64,000 nt of DNA from Chitinophaga sp. sic0106 (GTDB lineage: Bacteria; Bacteroidota; Bacteroidia; Chitinophagales; Chitinophagaceae): NCBI RefSeq assembly GCF_019219075.1, contig NZ_JAHUWJ010000019.1:62001-126000 (forward strand), read 5' to 3'. The first letter of the stretch is position 1; every line of letters begins with the position of its first letter. The notes below the pieces were generated by a model. That model saw only the letters and a list, made by a program, of their open reading frames with translations, ran no database searches and had not been told where the DNA came from. Position numbers and translations under genes: made by a program. Below are positions 19,102 to 28,989 of this stretch, one piece after another.

Positions 19102-19809
19102 TTAGAAAGCTGCCCATGGTAATATTCTGAGCCCGTTCTCATCATACACGATATTGTCTGTATAATATTTACAGGCTACACGTCCGTAACTCATGTAAAT
19201 ACCATATTGAGAAGTGGGGATTTCCGCCTTGGTAGCAGGGAAATCAAATCCCTGCAGCGCTATACATTTCCGATGCTTTACCTGTGAGTACTCCCCGTAG
19301 TATATCTTCAGAAAATCGTCCCAGTATACAGGCTTTACCAGGGCATTGGTAAATAAAACATGCGCATTCAACCTGGTAGGATAACCCACATTCAGGTCAT
19401 CTGACGACACAATCGTAAGCCCCAGCTTAAATTGTCGGGTGGTCAATACCGTGTCCTTTTTGTACAATACAACAGGGATGTTTACATCAAATGCATGGGC
19501 TGGAAGGATATAGGTTTCCTGGAGCTTTTCATAGTGCAACCCTTCTGTTGCATCAGTAAAAGCAGGGTCCACCTTCAGTGATATTTTACGATCCACCCCC
19601 TGCTGATTCCCTAATAACTTTACTTTTACAAATACGGTATCCACTTCTCCTGGTGCTCCTACCATGGAATGGACAAGGCTATCTGTATCTGAGAAGGCCG
19701 CAAAATATACTGCCGACTTTTGATTGTAAGCTTGCAATTCGCTTTTCTGACAGGCGGTAAAGCTAGCCAGTAAGACGATGCTGCAAATGAAGCATAAATA
19801 TTTTTTCAT
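19102..19809 (-). CDS. DUF4843 lipoprotein
   Basis: Lipoprotein of 235 residues; the signal ends in LLASFTAC. The body has the DUF4843 pattern: AVYFAAFSDTDSLVHS near the start, then VDTVFVKVKLLGN, and RQFKLGLTIVSSDD followed by DDFLKIYYGEYS. This family is found next to SusC/SusD in Bacteroidota and has no known biochemical role; a surface ligand-binding function is likely. It begins 6 bases after the SusD stop and is followed closely by the PKD-like gene. The paralogue in the second module is at 30685-31419. Confidence 0.8.
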   Translation of the reverse strand: MKKYLCFICSIVLLASFTACQKSELQAYNQKSAVYFAAFSDTDSLVHSMVGAPGEVDTVFVKVKLLGNQQGVDRKISLKVDPAFTDATEGLHYEKLQETYILPAHAFDVNIPVVLYKKDTVLTTRQFKLGLTIVSSDDLNVGYPTRLNAHVLFTNALVKPVYWDDFLKIYYGEYSQVKHRKCIALQGFDFPATKAEIPTSQYGIYMSYGRVACKYYTDNIVYDENGLRILPWAAF

Positions 19810-19815
19810 GATGGC

Positions 19816-21240
19816 TTATTTAATGTTCCCAAATTCTATTTCCACCGATGGCAATGGAATCGCATATATCGCCGCAGGATCGGTAAACTCCGGTATAGTC
19901 GGTAGCTTCCGGGTATTTTTCCGTTTATAATAATAGAACAGTTGCCCTTCCGCAATGAACTCCTGCCGGTATTGCTGTGCAATCTCTGTTTCAAGCAACG
20001 CAGGCGTTGTGGCACTTGCATCCAGTGGCGCTAACCCTCTGTGGGCACGCAACACGTTCATATAAGCATTGACGGCCGCCGTAATATCAGGCTCGCACTC
20101 TGCTGCCACCAGGTACATTTCTGATATTTTCAGCATCGGTATTACCGTGTTGAAGTTATATTTAGTAATACGCTTGCTCGCAGATGTGGCTACATCCAGC
20201 CAGTTATTCCGGTAATCCGAGTTAATGCCGGCAGGAAATAACTGCGCTACCGTAGTATTATTGATCGTCAATGAAGAGGGACTACTGGTGGAGGTGATTT
20301 CCGGAAAATATATTGCTGCATATTTATCTTTCAATCCCACTACTTTCAAACAAAACAATTGTTCTGTCGGGAAGATGTAATCCGCCTGCTGCGTAGGTGT
20401 GGTACCGGATTGCAATTCAAACATTGGGAACAGTTGGGAGTTGATTACTTCCACAGCATATTGCAAGGCTTTTACCTTATCACCTTTGTAAAGTGATACT
20501 CTCGCCAACAAACCAGTTACAGCATAATAGTTCAGGTGAAAATTCCGGTTCTTCAACAGCTCATTTGCGGCCGACTCCGGCAGCAGCGCCTCACGGTCAG
20601 GACCATACGTATCTGCTTCCTTCAATAATGCACGCGCAGCTTCAAGATCAGAAATCGCCTTTTCCAGCACCTGGGTGACGTTTGATTGGTCCACCGGTAC
20701 ATTCGTATAGGCAGTAACGTAGGGAATAGCTGGTTTATCAGCGCCGGCCACCACGGACGGAGAAAAGAGCCGGAGCATGTCAAAATGCAGTAAGGCCCGC
20801 AGCGCAAGTGCCTCTCCTTTAATCAGCTCGTAATTGCCTGCCGTAAAAATGTTTTTCTTTTGATCGATGTTACCGAGGATCAGGTTAGCATTTACGATGG
20901 CTTTGTACTGCTGCTTCCAGATATTGCTGAATCGCCCTTCCACAGCAGCATTGGTATATAAATATTTGGCCACGTTCTCAAAATCGTGTCCGGCGGTGCT
21001 GCGTGGATTATCATATGTCTGGGCCAATACATCCACCGTGGAGAGGGTAAGGTCGGCACCATATGAATTGGAAGCAATCATCAGTGAATAAACGCCTGTT
21101 AACGCGTCATTAAAACCTGCCTGGGTAGAAAACAGCACATCTGCTTTCATTTCTGTTTTAGGCGTCACATCCAGCCATTTTTTGCATGATGTCAGAGATA
21201 TCATACCTGCTGCCAATAGGAGTATGCTATATTTTTTCAT
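19816..21240 (-). CDS. SusD/RagB family outer-membrane nutrient-binding lipoprotein
   Basis: Surface lipoprotein that caps its SusC partner and captures substrate. The start at 21240 (MKKYSILLL) is preferred because it gives a lipoprotein signal ending SLTSC; an ATG four codons upstream (21252) is possible. SusD hallmarks include KKWLDVTPKTEM after the Cys, FNDALTGVYSLM, GEALALRALLHFDMLRLF, LKISEMYLVAAE near residue 375, and YRQEFIAEGQLFYYYKR near the end. It starts 22 bases after the SusC stop. Confidence 0.93.
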   Translation of the reverse strand: MKKYSILLLAAGMISLTSCKKWLDVTPKTEMKADVLFSTQAGFNDALTGVYSLMIASNSYGADLTLSTVDVLAQTYDNPRSTAGHDFENVAKYLYTNAAVEGRFSNIWKQQYKAIVNANLILGNIDQKKNIFTAGNYELIKGEALALRALLHFDMLRLFSPSVVAGADKPAIPYVTAYTNVPVDQSNVTQVLEKAISDLEAARALLKEADTYGPDREALLPESAANELLKNRNFHLNYYAVTGLLARVSLYKGDKVKALQYAVEVINSQLFPMFELQSGTTPTQQADYIFPTEQLFCLKVVGLKDKYAAIYFPEITSTSSPSSLTINNTTVAQLFPAGINSDYRNNWLDVATSASKRITKYNFNTVIPMLKISEMYLVAAECEPDITAAVNAYMNVLRAHRGLAPLDASATTPALLETEIAQQYRQEFIAEGQLFYYYKRKNTRKLPTIPEFTDPAAIYAIPLPSVEIEFGNIK

Positions 21241-21261
21241 ATTGCAATTCATTGATGATCA

Positions 21262-24200
21262 TTAAAATGTTGCCTGCAGTGCCAATGCAAAATGCCGTGC
21301 AAACGGGTAATCAATCCCTCTTTCCGCTTTCACGGAGGAGGCCCTGAACACATCATTCAATATGGCACTTACCCGTAGGTTTTGCGCTCCGATCTTTTTC
21401 ATGAAAGGCTGATCCCGGAAGCTATAGGAGAGGTTTACAGATTTCAGTTCCAGCAAGTCATCTTTCTCCACAAACCTGGAAGTGGGTCTGGTAAGCGCCG
21501 TATTGGTAATACTTTTAAAGCGGGAGATATCACCTGGCTGCTTCCACCTGTCATAGAATACGCGACTATCCACATTCTGATTAGGGTTCACGTTTTCCAC
21601 GCGATCCACCAGGGTGTTATTGTATATATAGCCACCAAACTTGTAATGGAAATAAATATTCAGTTCAAATCCCCTGTGACCAAAGCTGCTGCCAAAAGTA
21701 CCTTCCAGCTTAGGATCGACAGTACCGTACGGGATGTAGTTGGTTGCATTCCATACATTGGTGATTTTTCCGGACTTGTCCACAAATACTTCCTCCCCTG
21801 TGGCAGGATCAATTCCCAGGGACTTTACTACCCAAATTGTGTTAATAGAGGCCCCTTCGATAAACCGCACGGAAGGTTTGTTGCCTACACTGCTGTCTGC
21901 CTGATCGTTAAAGGCTTTGAGTGCATTGGATAGCTTACGCAAGCTATTGGTGTTATGCACCGCAAGTGCAAATACATTCAGGTATTGTTTTTTTGCTGGT
22001 TGAGACAATAATGTTCCCCTGAGGGAAATTTCGTAGCCTTTGTTCTGCACCTCCCCAAGGTTAGCCTTATAGGTAGTGAACCCCAATGAAGGAGGCATGG
22101 TTACGTCTACCAAAACATCCTTTGAATAGTCTGAATAATAGTTAAAGTAGCCGGTTATCCGGCTCTTCAGCAATTCAAAGTCCACGCCCACATTACGTTT
22201 CTGCGTTTTCTGCCAGCGGAGATTATTGTTACCGTAAGCACTAGCCACCGCACCGATATTATCATCATAAGTCACATCCGGCAGATAGTTATAGGTTAAC
22301 TCGGCCTGATATGGGTAAAAATTCTGACTACCGGTGTAACCTACCGATCCTCTTACTTTTAACAGATTAACTACGTGGCTATTTTTCAGGAAATTTTCCT
22401 GGTGCAGGTTCCATCCCAAACCGGCAGACCAGAAGGCCCCCCATCGCTTATTGCTGCCAAATTGCGAAGAACCGTCCGCACGAATCGCAAAGTCAGCCAG
22501 GAACCGGTTATCGTAACTGTAGTTCACGTTTGTCAATACACCCAATAAGCGGGAAGTACTTTCGCTGCCCTGCGGCCTGCTACCTTCCAGGTATTCCAAT
22601 CCCATACCCACATGATCCATCAGGTCGTTCGGAAAGCCCGCAGCAGTAACGGAATACAGATCATTGGCCACTTGCCTGATGTTATAATTCGCATTCACTA
22701 CCAGCAGGTTCTTACTAAACGCTTTCATATAACTCAGCCCCGCAGTACCTTCATATTGCATTGTTTCACCGGTTGATTTCACATAGCGCCCTTTGGTGGT
22801 AGCTCCAATGAAATCGGTATGATCAGATGGCCTGAAGTCATCGCTGATCTGCGTTTTCTTATTGATGGAAAAAGTACCGTTTAACTTCAGTGCGTTCGTT
22901 AAGTTCCACTCCACCCGGAAGTTGTTGATAAAATTGTCATATTTGCTCTGGTTCTTCGTATTAATGGTGGTATTATACAACGGGTTAGGTATGGTTACTA
23001 CTGCATTCCTCACTGACTCCAATGTATAAAGTATCTTGGTAAGTTCTCCTTTGCTGTTATAGGGAGAATAGTAAGGATTCAGGTAGGCGTAGGTACTGAA
23101 ACTGCCATATGGCGACTGGCGACTGATCACATTATCGAACGACAACTGATTGGAAAATTTCAGGTTCTTATAGTTGTAGGTAAGGTTTACATTGATACCT
23201 TTGCGGTTTCTGTCAGAGCCTTTCATCACCCCTTCGGATGGGTTACAATAAACAGAAAGGCCGTACCGGAAAGCCCGGTCCCCACCCTCCAGCGTCACGG
23301 TGTGCCTGGTATTCACTCCTACGTCTTTAACCGGCTTCTTGATCCAGTCCGTATTAGTGCCCTGTTGTACCATTTTGAGCCGTTCGTTATACAGGTAATC
23401 ATATTTTTCTCCTACGTATACGGCGCTTCCAGGTGTATAGATCCCGGCCAGCTTTTCATAGGCCAGTTTGTCCGCAGCTCCCAGCAGGTGGTAGTCCGAC
23501 AGGTCCGCCACATCAAAATCGATGTTTGCATTATAAGTGACCCGCAGTTTACCTGCCAGTGGGGTATAAGTAGAAATTACTACTACACCGTTAGCTCCGC
23601 GGGAACCGTAAATAGCCAGTGCAGCGGCATCCTTCAGGATAGTAACGCCACTGATACGCTGCGGATCGAGGTCATAGATCTTTTCAAGGCTGACTTCAAA
23701 TCCATCCAGCATAAATACCGGAAGATTAGGATTACCCTTGTATTTTTCTTCCAGGCCACTGCTGATACTCGATGATCCACGAATCTGGAAATCAGGCAAC
23801 TGATTTGGATCGGAGCCAATCAGATTATTTTCTACTAACTTAAATGATGGATCAAGGGTACTCAGTGCTGCAAGTATATTTTGGTTGGTGACAGTCCGGA
23901 GCTGTTCACCGGTAAATGAAGTGGCTGCCCCTGTAAAAGTTTGCCGCGATTTTTCATAGTAGCCATTTTTAATAGTTACATCCACCCCTCCTAAAGAAGT
24001 AACATTTTCTTTCAAAGCAATCTTTATCAATCCGGTATTAGCATCCACATGAATCTCTCTTTTGTCGTAGCCGATGTTACTCACTAAGAGCGTGGTATTA
24101 TTTCCGGCAACAGCTAGCTCAAATTCTCCCTTGTTGTTAGTAATAGTACGGTTATTGCTGCCAAGCTCTATAACGGAAGCTCCAGGAATGGGCGACTGCT

Positions 24201-24588
24201 TTTCGTCTGTCACCAGGCCCTTCACGCGTTCCTTTCGCGGTGCGGCCACAGCCTTCTCCTTAATAATCACTGTTTTTTCCTGTATCACATACTCCAGTGG
24301 CAGGTTGGCCAAACATATTTTTAATGCCTCTTCCAAACGCAGGTTGCGAAAGTTAGCATCAATTGGTGGGGCCGACTTTAATAATCTTGTGTTGATCACA
24401 AAATCGTAGCCGGTTTGCTGTCCGATACGCGCTATCACGGCTTCCAGGCGTGCATTTTTTTCATTCAGGTTGACCGTGGTTTGCGCTTTTATGCCGGCTG
24501 GCGCCAGCAAAAAGGTAACCATCAGGAGGAGAAACAACGCTGATTTAAATAGCGGTTTCCCATCCTTTAAAAGATAAAAAGGATCCAT
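21262..24588 (-). CDS. SusC/RagA TonB-dependent outer-membrane transporter with STN domain
   Basis: Outer-membrane import channel of 1108 residues. After the signal peptide (ending GIKAQ) comes an N-terminal STN domain (about 35-115: LNEKNARLEAVIARIGQQ, LEEALKICL), which signals to an anti-sigma factor. A carboxypeptidase-D-like beta domain follows (VKGLVTDEKQSPIPGASV), then the plug (NILAALSTLDPSF, IYGSRGANGVVVIST) and a 22-strand barrel ending in the aromatic terminus ALQATF. Its STN domain pairs functionally with the FecR and sigma genes just upstream, so substrate import likely induces the operon. Substrate unknown. Confidence 0.94.
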   Translation of the reverse strand: MDPFYLLKDGKPLFKSALFLLLMVTFLLAPAGIKAQTTVNLNEKNARLEAVIARIGQQTGYDFVINTRLLKSAPPIDANFRNLRLEEALKICLANLPLEYVIQEKTVIIKEKAVAAPRKERVKGLVTDEKQSPIPGASVIELGSNNRTITNNKGEFELAVAGNNTTLLVSNIGYDKREIHVDANTGLIKIALKENVTSLGGVDVTIKNGYYEKSRQTFTGAATSFTGEQLRTVTNQNILAALSTLDPSFKLVENNLIGSDPNQLPDFQIRGSSSISSGLEEKYKGNPNLPVFMLDGFEVSLEKIYDLDPQRISGVTILKDAAALAIYGSRGANGVVVISTYTPLAGKLRVTYNANIDFDVADLSDYHLLGAADKLAYEKLAGIYTPGSAVYVGEKYDYLYNERLKMVQQGTNTDWIKKPVKDVGVNTRHTVTLEGGDRAFRYGLSVYCNPSEGVMKGSDRNRKGINVNLTYNYKNLKFSNQLSFDNVISRQSPYGSFSTYAYLNPYYSPYNSKGELTKILYTLESVRNAVVTIPNPLYNTTINTKNQSKYDNFINNFRVEWNLTNALKLNGTFSINKKTQISDDFRPSDHTDFIGATTKGRYVKSTGETMQYEGTAGLSYMKAFSKNLLVVNANYNIRQVANDLYSVTAAGFPNDLMDHVGMGLEYLEGSRPQGSESTSRLLGVLTNVNYSYDNRFLADFAIRADGSSQFGSNKRWGAFWSAGLGWNLHQENFLKNSHVVNLLKVRGSVGYTGSQNFYPYQAELTYNYLPDVTYDDNIGAVASAYGNNNLRWQKTQKRNVGVDFELLKSRITGYFNYYSDYSKDVLVDVTMPPSLGFTTYKANLGEVQNKGYEISLRGTLLSQPAKKQYLNVFALAVHNTNSLRKLSNALKAFNDQADSSVGNKPSVRFIEGASINTIWVVKSLGIDPATGEEVFVDKSGKITNVWNATNYIPYGTVDPKLEGTFGSSFGHRGFELNIYFHYKFGGYIYNNTLVDRVENVNPNQNVDSRVFYDRWKQPGDISRFKSITNTALTRPTSRFVEKDDLLELKSVNLSYSFRDQPFMKKIGAQNLRVSAILNDVFRASSVKAERGIDYPFARHFALALQATF

Positions 24589-24628
24589 TCTTATTGATTT
24601 TGCTTTTTAGTCGATATTGGTTGGCAGT

Positions 24629-25744
24629 TTATTTTTTTATTACAGTTAGTTTTTGTCCTTCCAGTTTAAATGATATGTTGCCGGATAATTCCAGCACCTT
24701 TAATACGGCGCTTAGTGATTTGGATCTTGAAATACGCCCATAGAGCAATTCCTGCGATGGAGCATTGTCTTCGTAAACAATGTCTACATCATACCAGCGG
24801 GATACCTGCCTCAGAATATTTTCCAACGGTTCATTCCTGAAATCAAAGTAGCCGTTTTTCCAGGCGATCGCTTCTTCTGTACTACCGGCCACTATTTGCA
24901 GGTCGTTACCACTTAACATCGCCTGTTGCCCGGGTTTCAGAATACCTGATTTACGGTAATTTCCAGCAGTCACTTTCACAGCCCCTTGCAGCAGTGTGGT
25001 TCTCGCAACCTTTTCATCTTCATAACAATTGATATTGAAATGCGTGCCCAATACTTCCACCTGCTGACCAGGTGCAGTAACGATAAATGGTTGGTGGCTG
25101 TTGGCGGCTACCTCAAAGTATGCCTCTCCTGTGAGCGCAACGCTGCGACTATTAGTCTGCTCAAAACTTTCAGGGAATTTCAGTGACGATCCCGCGTTGA
25201 GCCACACGTGCGTGCCGTCAGGTAATATTACCTGGTACTGTCCTCCTCTTGGTGTAGTCACCGTATGAGAAGCGAGTGGATGACTGCCGCTTGAATTTTC
25301 TTTCGTAATTACACTGCCGTCACCATATGAAAGCTTTGTTGCGTTTACCACTACTCCACTTTGACTGCTACTCAGCGGAATCGTATGTCCGTTGGCGAGC
25401 GTCAGTGTAGCACGGTTGGTCCCCGGCTCGGGAATGCCCGTTTTAACGGCCAACGCTTTTTTAGGTGCAGACTTACCGGCGTAAAAATACCATCCACCAG
25501 CAACCAGCACCAGCAAAGTAGCGGCGGCGGCAGCGGCACGCCACCAGTTTCGGGCACTGCCATAAACTACCAGTGGTAACCCTTTCCCCATGGCATCCAC
25601 CTGCCTTTCCAGCTCTTTCTCTGTTAATTGAAGGGGAGCAAAATCCCCGAATGTGATCCAGTCTTCTACCAACACACGCTCTTCAGGCGTGGCTGCCCCT
25701 GATTTATACCTGTCTAATATTTCTTTGGCTGATAATCTGTCCAT
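24629..25744 (-). CDS. FecR-family anti-sigma factor
   Basis: Inner-membrane anti-sigma regulator that relays a signal from the SusC STN domain to the ECF sigma factor. The start at 25744 (MDRLSAKEILDRYKSG) is preferred over the ATG at 25792, which would add 16 residues without family likeness. A cytoplasmic N-terminal segment, a membrane helix (WWRAAAAAATLLVLVAGGWYF) and the periplasmic FecR domain (TTPRGGQYQVILPDGTHVW, ALTGEAYFEVAANSHQPF) are followed by the C-terminal domain (FDFRNEPLENILRQVSRWY). Genes flanking it are its sigma factor and SusC. Confidence 0.93.
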   Translation of the reverse strand: MDRLSAKEILDRYKSGAATPEERVLVEDWITFGDFAPLQLTEKELERQVDAMGKGLPLVVYGSARNWWRAAAAAATLLVLVAGGWYFYAGKSAPKKALAVKTGIPEPGTNRATLTLANGHTIPLSSSQSGVVVNATKLSYGDGSVITKENSSGSHPLASHTVTTPRGGQYQVILPDGTHVWLNAGSSLKFPESFEQTNSRSVALTGEAYFEVAANSHQPFIVTAPGQQVEVLGTHFNINCYEDEKVARTTLLQGAVKVTAGNYRKSGILKPGQQAMLSGNDLQIVAGSTEEAIAWKNGYFDFRNEPLENILRQVSRWYDVDIVYEDNAPSQELLYGRISRSKSLSAVLKVLELSGNISFKLEGQKLTVIKK

Positions 25745-25832
25745 ATCGTCGAGGCCACCATTATCCTGCCTCCCTGTATTAATGACGGGCAACTATGATG
25801 AAGGGGTTAAAAAAAGATAAAAAAATTTCGGC

Positions 25833-26402
25833 CTAGAGGAAAAGTATGCCAAAAACATTACCCAGCCTGGATTTTAGAATTTTCAGCGCATGCTGCATAT
25901 GACTTTTTACCGTCTGCTCCGAAAGGTCAAGTTGGTCCGCAATTTCCTTACGGGTAAGATTTGTTTTACGGCTTAGCTCAAAAACAAGTCGCATTTTTGG
26001 TGGTAAAGTTGCTATTTCACTTTCGATAAGCTGCAGCAATTCCTTGTGCCGTACCAGGTGGTCAGTATTATCTTCCCCCTGGTTAATATATCCCTGGAAG
26101 CTGTCGATGTATCTGGCAGATACGTTTTGATGGGTAATAATGTCGAGTATCCTGTTACGCACAGCTGTATACAGGTATGCAGAGAGAGAAGAAGTTATAG
26201 TTAGCTCCGTCCTTCGGACCCAAAGCTGAAGGAACAGCTCATGGATGAGATCCTTGCATTCCTCCTCGTTTTCCAGTCGCCTTAGTGCAAATACAAGTAA
26301 CAGTCGTTTGTAACGGTGATAAATTTCTGTATATGCATGGCGGTTACCTTCCTTCAAAAAGGTCACAAGTTCATTGTCCGTAAGTTGTCTCCAAGCCTCC
26401 AT
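25833..26402 (-). CDS. ECF-type RNA polymerase sigma factor (first module)
   Basis: Sigma-70 family extracytoplasmic-function factor, 189 residues. Region 2 is at about 22-90 (YTEIYHRYKRLLLVFALRRL, CKDLIHELFLQLWVRR) and region 4 at about 125-180 (LPPKMRLVFELSRKTNLTRKEIADQ, then LSEQTVKSHMQHALKILKS). It is released by the adjacent FecR protein to transcribe this SusC/D module. It starts the left-facing operon; the terminator of the next module lies 146 bases upstream, so its promoter must fall in 26403-26547. Confidence 0.93.
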   Translation of the reverse strand: MEAWRQLTDNELVTFLKEGNRHAYTEIYHRYKRLLLVFALRRLENEEECKDLIHELFLQLWVRRTELTITSSLSAYLYTAVRNRILDIITHQNVSARYIDSFQGYINQGEDNTDHLVRHKELLQLIESEIATLPPKMRLVFELSRKTNLTRKEIADQLDLSEQTVKSHMQHALKILKSRLGNVFGILFL

Positions 26403-26547
26403 CCGAGGCCCAATATTATAAAAAGGAGGTGATAAGTCAAAGCGGTGCAGACCATGTAAGGCATACTTACTTTTCCATACAAAACTTACTACATATATAA
26501 TTTCGTCTCTCCTTATCAGTTAATTCTAAAAACTTTTAAAACAAACA

Positions 26548-26576
26548 AGGCCGCTTCCCATGAAGGAAAACGGCCT
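26548..26576 (-). terminator. Rho-independent terminator after the second SusC/D module
   Basis: On the minus strand a 12-bp stem, AGGCCGTTTTCC / GGGAAGCGGCCT with two G-U pairs and a 5-base loop, is followed by TTGTTTGTTTT. It ends the module just downstream of the esterase gene. Confidence 0.75.
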
Positions 26577-26600
26577 GTCAGGGTTACAGGATGATATCTT

Positions 26601-27794
26601 TTATTTTTTTGTCATATTGATTTCTACCAGCTGGGTTTTACCATCCAGGGCCCCTTCCAGCACTATCTTTCCGCTGAGTGCAGTAGGCAGTGTGGCGATG
26701 TTCACCATACCTTCTGTCAGGGTCACTGTAAAGCCATCAGGTGCTGAAACCACCCGTGCAACAGTATTACGGCTGGTTTTCATTGGCACGCTCACTTGCT
26801 TTCCTGCCGAGAAACCAAGCGCATTTGCCACCACACCAATGTATGGTCCAGTAGGCTTATTTAATGGATTGTTCCGCATAAACTCCCACATATAAGGGAG
26901 AATAATGCTCCAGTCAATACCATGATCTGCCTCTGGGATGGAGAAAAACTCTACACTGCCATTGCCCCCGCCCCATTTGGTAGGTAACAAGGTATAGTTG
27001 CCGGCAGTAATTACTTTTTGGCCCACGATGCTGTCTTTGGCATAGTAACCACCCATCACATCCGCCCATACGTTGATATTGGAAACAGCGGCGGAATGCT
27101 TTACCGTAGCGTCTTTTTGACCGTTAAAAGCACGCACGGCTGTGGTGCGGGCAGGCGCAGTAAGATCGGTGAGCTTCATCTGGCCTGATACCGGGCAGGC
27201 AGCAGCAAAAACATCGTTCATCTCACGGGCCAGTACAAACGAAAAGATGGCGCCACTGGAATGCCCGCAGGTGTAGATTCGGTTAGCGTCTACAGTAGGC
27301 GTGGCTCCTTTAAAGTAAGTTACCATCGCTTTTACAAATGGAATGTGCTTTTCTGATACCGCCCAGTTCACAGCACCCGGCTCTGCAGCGCCGGCCGGCC
27401 AAACAGTAATGATGTTAGCGGTATCCGCCAACCGGTTTAGCGGATCAGTGGCGCTGATATAAAGAATGGGGTCTGGAGGAGGCGTACCTGTAGCATAGGT
27501 ATAGCTTCCGTGGAAATTGAACACCAGCGATATAGGCTTGTTGGGGTTCAATGAAATAGGAAAGTAGTACTTAAACTCACGTTTCATCGTGGTTCCATCA
27601 GGCATAGCTACCTCCATCACCACTTTGTTTATACCGGCACGCAAAAAACCATCCGGTGTTTTTTCAGGGCCATCTGGCTGAAACAGCTCGGCGGGCTGCA
27701 CATTTTCTTTCTTTTGCGGCGCATATACGCTGGTGTCTTTAGTACAAGCCCATAAGCCGGAGGCTATGGCAAGCATACAGATATATTGCTTCAT
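26601..27794 (-). CDS. PHB-depolymerase/feruloyl-esterase-like lipoprotein (alpha/beta hydrolase)
   Basis: Exported esterase of 397 residues with a lipoprotein signal (AIASGLWAC). The alpha/beta hydrolase fold of the LpqC/polyhydroxybutyrate depolymerase type is seen in ISLVFNFHGSYTYATG (oxyanion region), ANIITVWPAG and RIYTCGHSSGAIFSF, with the nucleophile Ser in GHSSG. A later conserved stretch, FFSIPEADHGIDWS, holds the likely catalytic His. The C-terminal 80 residues form a separate beta domain. It is the last gene of the second module, 8 bases after the thioredoxin-like gene, and is the only enzyme of substrate breakdown in any of the three modules. It could cleave ester bonds in a polyester or feruloylated or acylated polymer; the substrate is unproven. 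Confidence 0.78.
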   Translation of the reverse strand: MKQYICMLAIASGLWACTKDTSVYAPQKKENVQPAELFQPDGPEKTPDGFLRAGINKVVMEVAMPDGTTMKREFKYYFPISLNPNKPISLVFNFHGSYTYATGTPPPDPILYISATDPLNRLADTANIITVWPAGAAEPGAVNWAVSEKHIPFVKAMVTYFKGATPTVDANRIYTCGHSSGAIFSFVLAREMNDVFAAACPVSGQMKLTDLTAPARTTAVRAFNGQKDATVKHSAAVSNINVWADVMGGYYAKDSIVGQKVITAGNYTLLPTKWGGGNGSVEFFSIPEADHGIDWSIILPYMWEFMRNNPLNKPTGPYIGVVANALGFSAGKQVSVPMKTSRNTVARVVSAPDGFTVTLTEGMVNIATLPTALSGKIVLEGALDGKTQLVEINMTKK

Positions 27795-27802
27795 GGGAAT
27801 TG

Positions 27803-28975
27803 CTATTTTTTGGTGACTTTATTACGTACCGGTTTGGTGGCAAGGCCCTGCGGACGCAGCGTATACTCCGTTACCCCTCCCGCAGGTTTGGCAATCAGCG
27901 ATGCCGCCTGGGCTCCATTATGCCGGATAGTATACTCCAACAATTTGGCATAGTTAAAATGGGTGCTCCCGTTATAACGGTCAGGTACATTGTAGGCAGC
28001 ATATTGCGCCAGCTTCATCAGCAGCGCCAGCTGAGCATCAGGCATTGCTTCGTTTTCATCACGAACGCGTACCAGGAAGTCCAGATCTGCACAAAATTCT
28101 TTTTTGCGGTTACCAACCTGCAGAAACATGCTATCTGCCAGGATAGCGGCCTGCGCATAATCTCCTGTTTTCATCACCTCATCAAACCGCAGTTTACCCA
28201 GCAACAGTTTACGGCCTTCAAAATCCGGGGCTTTCATTATGGCACCTGGATTCCGCTCCCAGCGGTAAAGGGCATACAGCTGGTCCTCCACGGCTTCTTT
28301 ACCATATAGTGTGGTGTATTTGGCAGGGTTACGGGTCAACTCCTCACTGAGCGGGTGCTGCCGGGTTTTGATAAAACGGATATAATACTCCCAGATCTTT
28401 GGATTGCCCAGATCGAAACCTTTCTGCTGTATCAGCTGGTTAAACTTCTTGTCGGCCTCATCACGCTGGTAAATGGAAGACAGATAATAGGCCATATTGA
28501 AGAGGAAATCAGCATCCTGTGCACCTGCCTTGTCCTGCTGGTAGAGAAAGACAGAGTTTTTATCCTTACTGATAGCAGCAGCACCGGTATAGAGGAAAAT
28601 GTCCTCGTCCTGCCGGCTGGTAGAAAAGTGTACCAGGTTTTCTGTGGTTGGATCTATGTACGCAAAAGAAGGATATACACTCACCCCATATTTTTTCGCG
28701 ATTACCGCACCATCTGGTGTTTCTGCATCAATCTTGAGGTTAATGAAATGTGAGTTATAAAAATCACCAACTGCACGCGTTACAAACACCTCGTCGGCCA
28801 TTGCCCTGCATGGTCCACACCATTGAGTGTAGAAGTCAATGAAAATGAGTTTCCGTTCCTTTTTTGCTTTTTGTACCGCCTCGCTCCACGACAGTTGTTC
28901 AAAATGGAGGCCCGCACCTGCGTAAGCTATAGTGGAAAACAACAGGGCTATAAATAGAAATATTTTCTTCATCAT
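27803..28975 (-). CDS. Thioredoxin-fold exported protein (second module)
   Basis: Exported protein of 390 residues with a signal peptide (MMKKIFLFIALLFSTIAYAGAG; the second Met at 28972 could also be the start). Residues 25-130 form a thioredoxin domain with WCGPCRAM and SVYPSFAYID near the cis-proline. The rest is helical and TPR-like. It closely resembles the protein at 16352-17632 in architecture and place in the operon. Probably a periplasmic disulfide oxidoreductase serving the module. Confidence 0.82.
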   Translation of the reverse strand: MMKKIFLFIALLFSTIAYAGAGLHFEQLSWSEAVQKAKKERKLIFIDFYTQWCGPCRAMADEVFVTRAVGDFYNSHFINLKIDAETPDGAVIAKKYGVSVYPSFAYIDPTTENLVHFSTSRQDEDIFLYTGAAAISKDKNSVFLYQQDKAGAQDADFLFNMAYYLSSIYQRDEADKKFNQLIQQKGFDLGNPKIWEYYIRFIKTRQHPLSEELTRNPAKYTTLYGKEAVEDQLYALYRWERNPGAIMKAPDFEGRKLLLGKLRFDEVMKTGDYAQAAILADSMFLQVGNRKKEFCADLDFLVRVRDENEAMPDAQLALLMKLAQYAAYNVPDRYNGSTHFNYAKLLEYTIRHNGAQAASLIAKPAGGVTEYTLRPQGLATKPVRNKVTKK

Positions 28976-28989
28976 GATTAGTTTAATTT

